A DNA stretch of 64,000 nt, taken from contig NZ_JNKW01000001.1 in NCBI RefSeq assembly GCF_000702205.1, forward strand, positions 310,001 through 374,000, in the 5' to 3' direction. The stretch's first letter is position 1. Each line of letters opens with the position of its first letter. The notes beneath the pieces are model-generated. The model did not search any database. It worked only from the letters and a program-made list of their open reading frames with translations, and was not told the DNA's origin. The translations under genes and the position numbers were made by a program. This document shows positions 62,090 to 64,000 of this stretch, one piece after another. The DNA is from Lachnospira multipara LB2003. GTDB lineage: Bacteria; Bacillota; Clostridia; Lachnospirales; Lachnospiraceae.

Positions 62090-62161
62090 GTTACAATTAA
62101 TAAGCAATTGCAATTTAGCCCCGTTTAGCCATAACATAGGCAATAATGTACACGAGGTTTC
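62090..62161. repeat. Degenerate repeat element E in the lexA leader
   Basis: Matches the family pattern with AAGCAATTGCAATTTAGCC, an imperfect second hairpin CCCCGTTTA ... TACACGAGG with inner GCC/GGC, and GGTTTC. It would be transcribed from the minus strand as part of the lexA 5' UTR. Confidence 0.65.
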
Positions 62162-62175
62162 TTTTATATAAAACA

Positions 62176-62204
62176 ATTTTATCACAATAGCCAAATATTT
62201 ACAA
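62176..62204 (-). promoter_or_regulatory. Promoter for lexA
   Basis: On the minus strand TTGTAA (62204-62199) and TAAAAT (62181-62176), 17 bases apart. Confidence 0.65.
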
Positions 62205-62214
62205 ACAGAAATTC

Positions 62215-62299
62215 GGAAAAAATGTTCGAAATTTTTGTTCGAAATTTATTGACAAACGACTGTTCGGGTTCTATAATCCAAATTAAGAACAAGTGTTCC
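62215..62299. promoter_or_regulatory. LexA box cluster with yneA promoter
   Basis: Three sites match the Firmicutes LexA consensus CGAACRNRYGTTYG at 12 of 14 positions: GGAAAAAATGTTCG (62215-62228), CAAACGACTGTTCG (62253-62266) and AGAACAAGTGTTCC (62286-62299). The perfect promoter TTGACA (62249-62254), 17 bases, TATAAT (62272-62277) drives the yneA-like gene and contains the middle box in its spacer. A direct repeat TGTTCGAAATTT (62223, 62236) lies beside it. Confidence 0.85.
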
Positions 62300-62351
62300 T
62301 ACAGATGTAACTATACATATTACTATGATTCTTTTAATTTAGGAGGGTTTT

Positions 62352-62684
62352 ATGAATACAAGAAGATTTGCAACCAAGAATACTACTAATACTGATAAGA
62401 ATGGGGTATTAATATTACTATTATGTTTAACACTAGCCTTAAGTATAACTATTGCTATATTCAGCATCAATGCTAAAGCATCTACTAAGCTAAATAAGCC
62501 CCTCACTAAATATTACACAAGCATAGAGATAGAATCTAATGACAATCTATGGGACATAGAAACTAAATATAATAATGGATCTGAATCAAAAGACAGCTAT
62601 ATAAAGAACATAAAGCAACTAAACAACTTAAACTCAGATAAAATCTTTAATGGCCACAGTCTAATTGTTTATTATTATGAATAA
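62352..62684 (+). CDS. yneA: YneA-like LysM-type SOS protein
   Basis: A 110-residue single-pass protein: membrane helix at about residues 19-40, then a C-terminal LysM-like region (about 55-108) with SNDNLWDIETKYN and a final NSDKIFNGHSLIVYYYE. YneA blocks cell division during SOS in Bacillus, and this gene has the same divergent placement beside lexA under LexA boxes. SD is TAGGAGGG. Its stop TAA is directly followed by repeat element F. Confidence 0.85.
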   Translation: MNTRRFATKNTTNTDKNGVLILLLCLTLALSITIAIFSINAKASTKLNKPLTKYYTSIEIESNDNLWDIETKYNNGSESKDSYIKNIKQLNNLNSDKIFNGHSLIVYYYE

Positions 62685-62687
62685 CTT

Positions 62688-62757
62688 GTTGCAATCACAC
62701 TTGTGATTGCAATGTAGCCTCATGCCAGCGCGAAGCGCACTTGGATGCATGAGGTTC
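62688..62757 (+). repeat. Repeat element F (alpha type)
   Basis: Hairpin 1 is TTGCAATCAC-ACTT-GTGATTGCAA form; hairpin 2 is CCTCATGC ... GCATGAGG with inner GCGC-GAA-GCGC. Ends GGTTC. Confidence 0.85.
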
Positions 62758-62764
62758 TCGTATT

Positions 62765-62831
62765 GTTGCAATCACACTTGTGATTGCAATGTAGCCTTGC
62801 GTAGCCGAAGGCACTAATAATCGCAAGGTTC
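62765..62831 (+). repeat. Repeat element G (beta type)
   Basis: Hairpin 1 as in F; hairpin 2 CCTTGCG ... CGCAAGG with inner TAGCC-GAA-GGC. Ends GGTTC. Doublet with F. Confidence 0.85.
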
Positions 62832-62927
62832 CATAACATAAGCTAAAGCCGCATAATATGGACTTTCTAAGGCTTTTTTGATAAAATTATAGGGTAGATT
62901 AAATTATAAAATAAAGAAGGAAATACT

Positions 62928-64000
62928 ATGCAATTTAATGAAATTAAAGAAATCAACAATGATATAATAGAATACTTAAATACTAATAAGATTACAGAAA
63001 TGACTCCAGTACAAGCTCAGAGTTTTAAACATATTTACAACAATAAAGATATGATAATTTGTTCAAGCACAGGAACAGGAAAGACTTTAGCTTATTTATT
63101 ACCGATCATTTCAAGATTAGATCCTTCAAATAAGAATATCCAAGCTTTAGTTGTAGTACCTACAGGTGAATTAGCTGCACAGATTAATTCAGTTGCTAAT
63201 GATTTATTAGAAAAGAATCCAAATCTTAACGCTAATTTTGTCGTTGGAGAAGCTAATATCAAAAGACAGATAGAAACACTTAAAAAGACAAAGCCTAGCA
63301 TATTAATTGCAACACCTGCAAGACTACAAGAATTAATACATACTAAGAAGATTAAAGTTCACGAGGTAAAGACATTAGTATTAGATGAATCAGATAAACT
63401 ACTTAATAAGACATTTATAAATACAATTGAAAATATACGTAAATCACTAATGAAAAGGACTCAAGTAATACTTACATCCGCAAGTATTAACAACAAAACA
63501 AAAGCTTTTGCTAAAGATAATTGTTTTAATCCAATATATATGGACATTAATTCTAATTTAAACAATGAAAGCCTAATACCTAAAACAATTAAACATTTAT
63601 ATTTCTTTTCAGATAGACGTGAAAGAATCGAGAATTTAAGAAAGATAATCAAAGCTGCAAAGCCTAAAAAATGCATAGTTTTCATTAATTCTAAATACGA
63701 TTTAGAAGAAAGCTATCAAAAATTACAATATCATAATTACAACGTAGCATGTCTTTCAAGTAAAAATAGCTCAATTGAGAAAAAACATTCAATTGAAGAC
63801 TTTAAATCAGGTAAAGTAGATATCCTTATTGCAACAGATATTGCAGCTAGAGGCCTTCAAATTGATAATATAGATACAGTAATAAATGTAAATCTACCAG
63901 AAGAGAATGAAGAATATATTCACAGAGCAGGTAGATGTGGACGTAATGGAAATCCTGGAACATGCATTTCCATAATAACAGAAAATGAAACTAATAAAAT
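62928..64000 (+). CDS. DEAD-box-family RNA helicase with divergent motifs (cut by window edge)
   Basis: An open frame of at least 357 residues reaching the window end. The helicase layout is intact: Q-motif region MTPVQAQSF (about 26), Walker A STGTGKT (about 47), motif Ia PTGELAAQ (usual PTRELA), Ib TPAR (usual TPGR), motif II DESD instead of DEAD, motif III SAS instead of SAT, motif V ATDIAARGLQI and motif VI HRAGRCGRNG. The set of changes suggests a paralog rather than the main DeaD/CshA. SD is GAAGGA. Repeats F and G lie upstream. Confidence 0.88.
   Translation, partial: MQFNEIKEINNDIIEYLNTNKITEMTPVQAQSFKHIYNNKDMIICSSTGTGKTLAYLLPIISRLDPSNKNIQALVVVPTGELAAQINSVANDLLEKNPNLNANFVVGEANIKRQIETLKKTKPSILIATPARLQELIHTKKIKVHEVKTLVLDESDKLLNKTFINTIENIRKSLMKRTQVILTSASINNKTKAFAKDNCFNPIYMDINSNLNNESLIPKTIKHLYFFSDRRERIENLRKIIKAAKPKKCIVFINSKYDLEESYQKLQYHNYNVACLSSKNSSIEKKHSIEDFKSGKVDILIATDIAARGLQIDNIDTVINVNLPEENEEYIHRAGRCGRNGNPGTCISIITENETNK

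Overview
This is an AT-rich chromosomal segment of a low-GC Gram-positive bacterium, most likely a Clostridia/Lachnospiraceae-type anaerobe. The evidence is gene content and order: pta-ackA, yceD-rpmF-plsX-acpP-rnc-smc-ftsY, ylxM-ffh-rpsP-khpA, rimM-rplS-lepB-ylqF-rnhB-ylqG-ylqH-yraN, Prp with an N-terminally extended L27, RecU and YneA-like genes, and AGGAGG ribosome binding sites with consensus TTGACA/TATAAT promoters. Nearly all genes are on the + strand. Exceptions are tmcAL, one exported hypothetical protein and lexA. I see no rRNA, tRNA, CRISPR array, insertion sequence or prophage.

Layout. 1-6.9 kb: end of coaE, an FtsA-like ATPase with a long C-terminal extension, a YycJ-type metallo-hydrolase, an ACT protein plus UPF0210 pair, and tmcAL (minus). 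7-9.4 kb: pta and ackA, the acetate/ATP branch. 9.5-17.1 kb: yceD, rpmF, plsX, acpP, rnc, smc, ftsY (lipid precursor, RNase III, chromosome and SRP-receptor genes). 17.1-22.7 kb: ilvA, an 824-bp structured intergenic region, a carbohydrate-binding-domain lipoprotein and an AI-2E-type transporter. 22.7-34.8 kb: SRP, ribosomal and ribosome-assembly genes with a yhaO/yhaN-like nuclease pair at the place where neighbours of rimM usually sit, and no trmD. 34.9-41.5 kb: membrane hypothetical, der, plsY, gpsA and a MalT-like regulator broken by one base in a T7 tract. 41.6-47.6 kb: RNA modification genes, coaD, recU. 47.7-53.3 kb: lipoprotein, then hisZ-G-D-B-AI. 53.3-56.5 kb: RNase G-like, PAP2, GH4. 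56.6-61 kb: rplU-prp-rpmA, obgE, yhbY, nadD, yqeK, rsfS. 61-64 kb: lexA and a divergent yneA-like gene with LexA boxes, and a divergent DEAD-box helicase, interspersed with an unusual family of palindromic repeats.

Most interesting non-coding structure: (i) a family of about 65-70-bp two-hairpin repeats around lexA, arranged as ordered doublets whose first hairpin varies independently of the second and with compensatory changes; (ii) the 18.4-19.2 kb region, with five tandem 21-bp units followed by five spaced inverted repeats; (iii) two genes whose Shine-Dalgarno is separated from the start codon by a hairpin; (iv) an RNase G gene whose ribosome binding site lies inside a terminator-like hairpin that overlaps its own promoter; (v) two perfect palindromes flanking the his promoter. 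Functions were assigned by reading motifs and gene order only; no database search was run.
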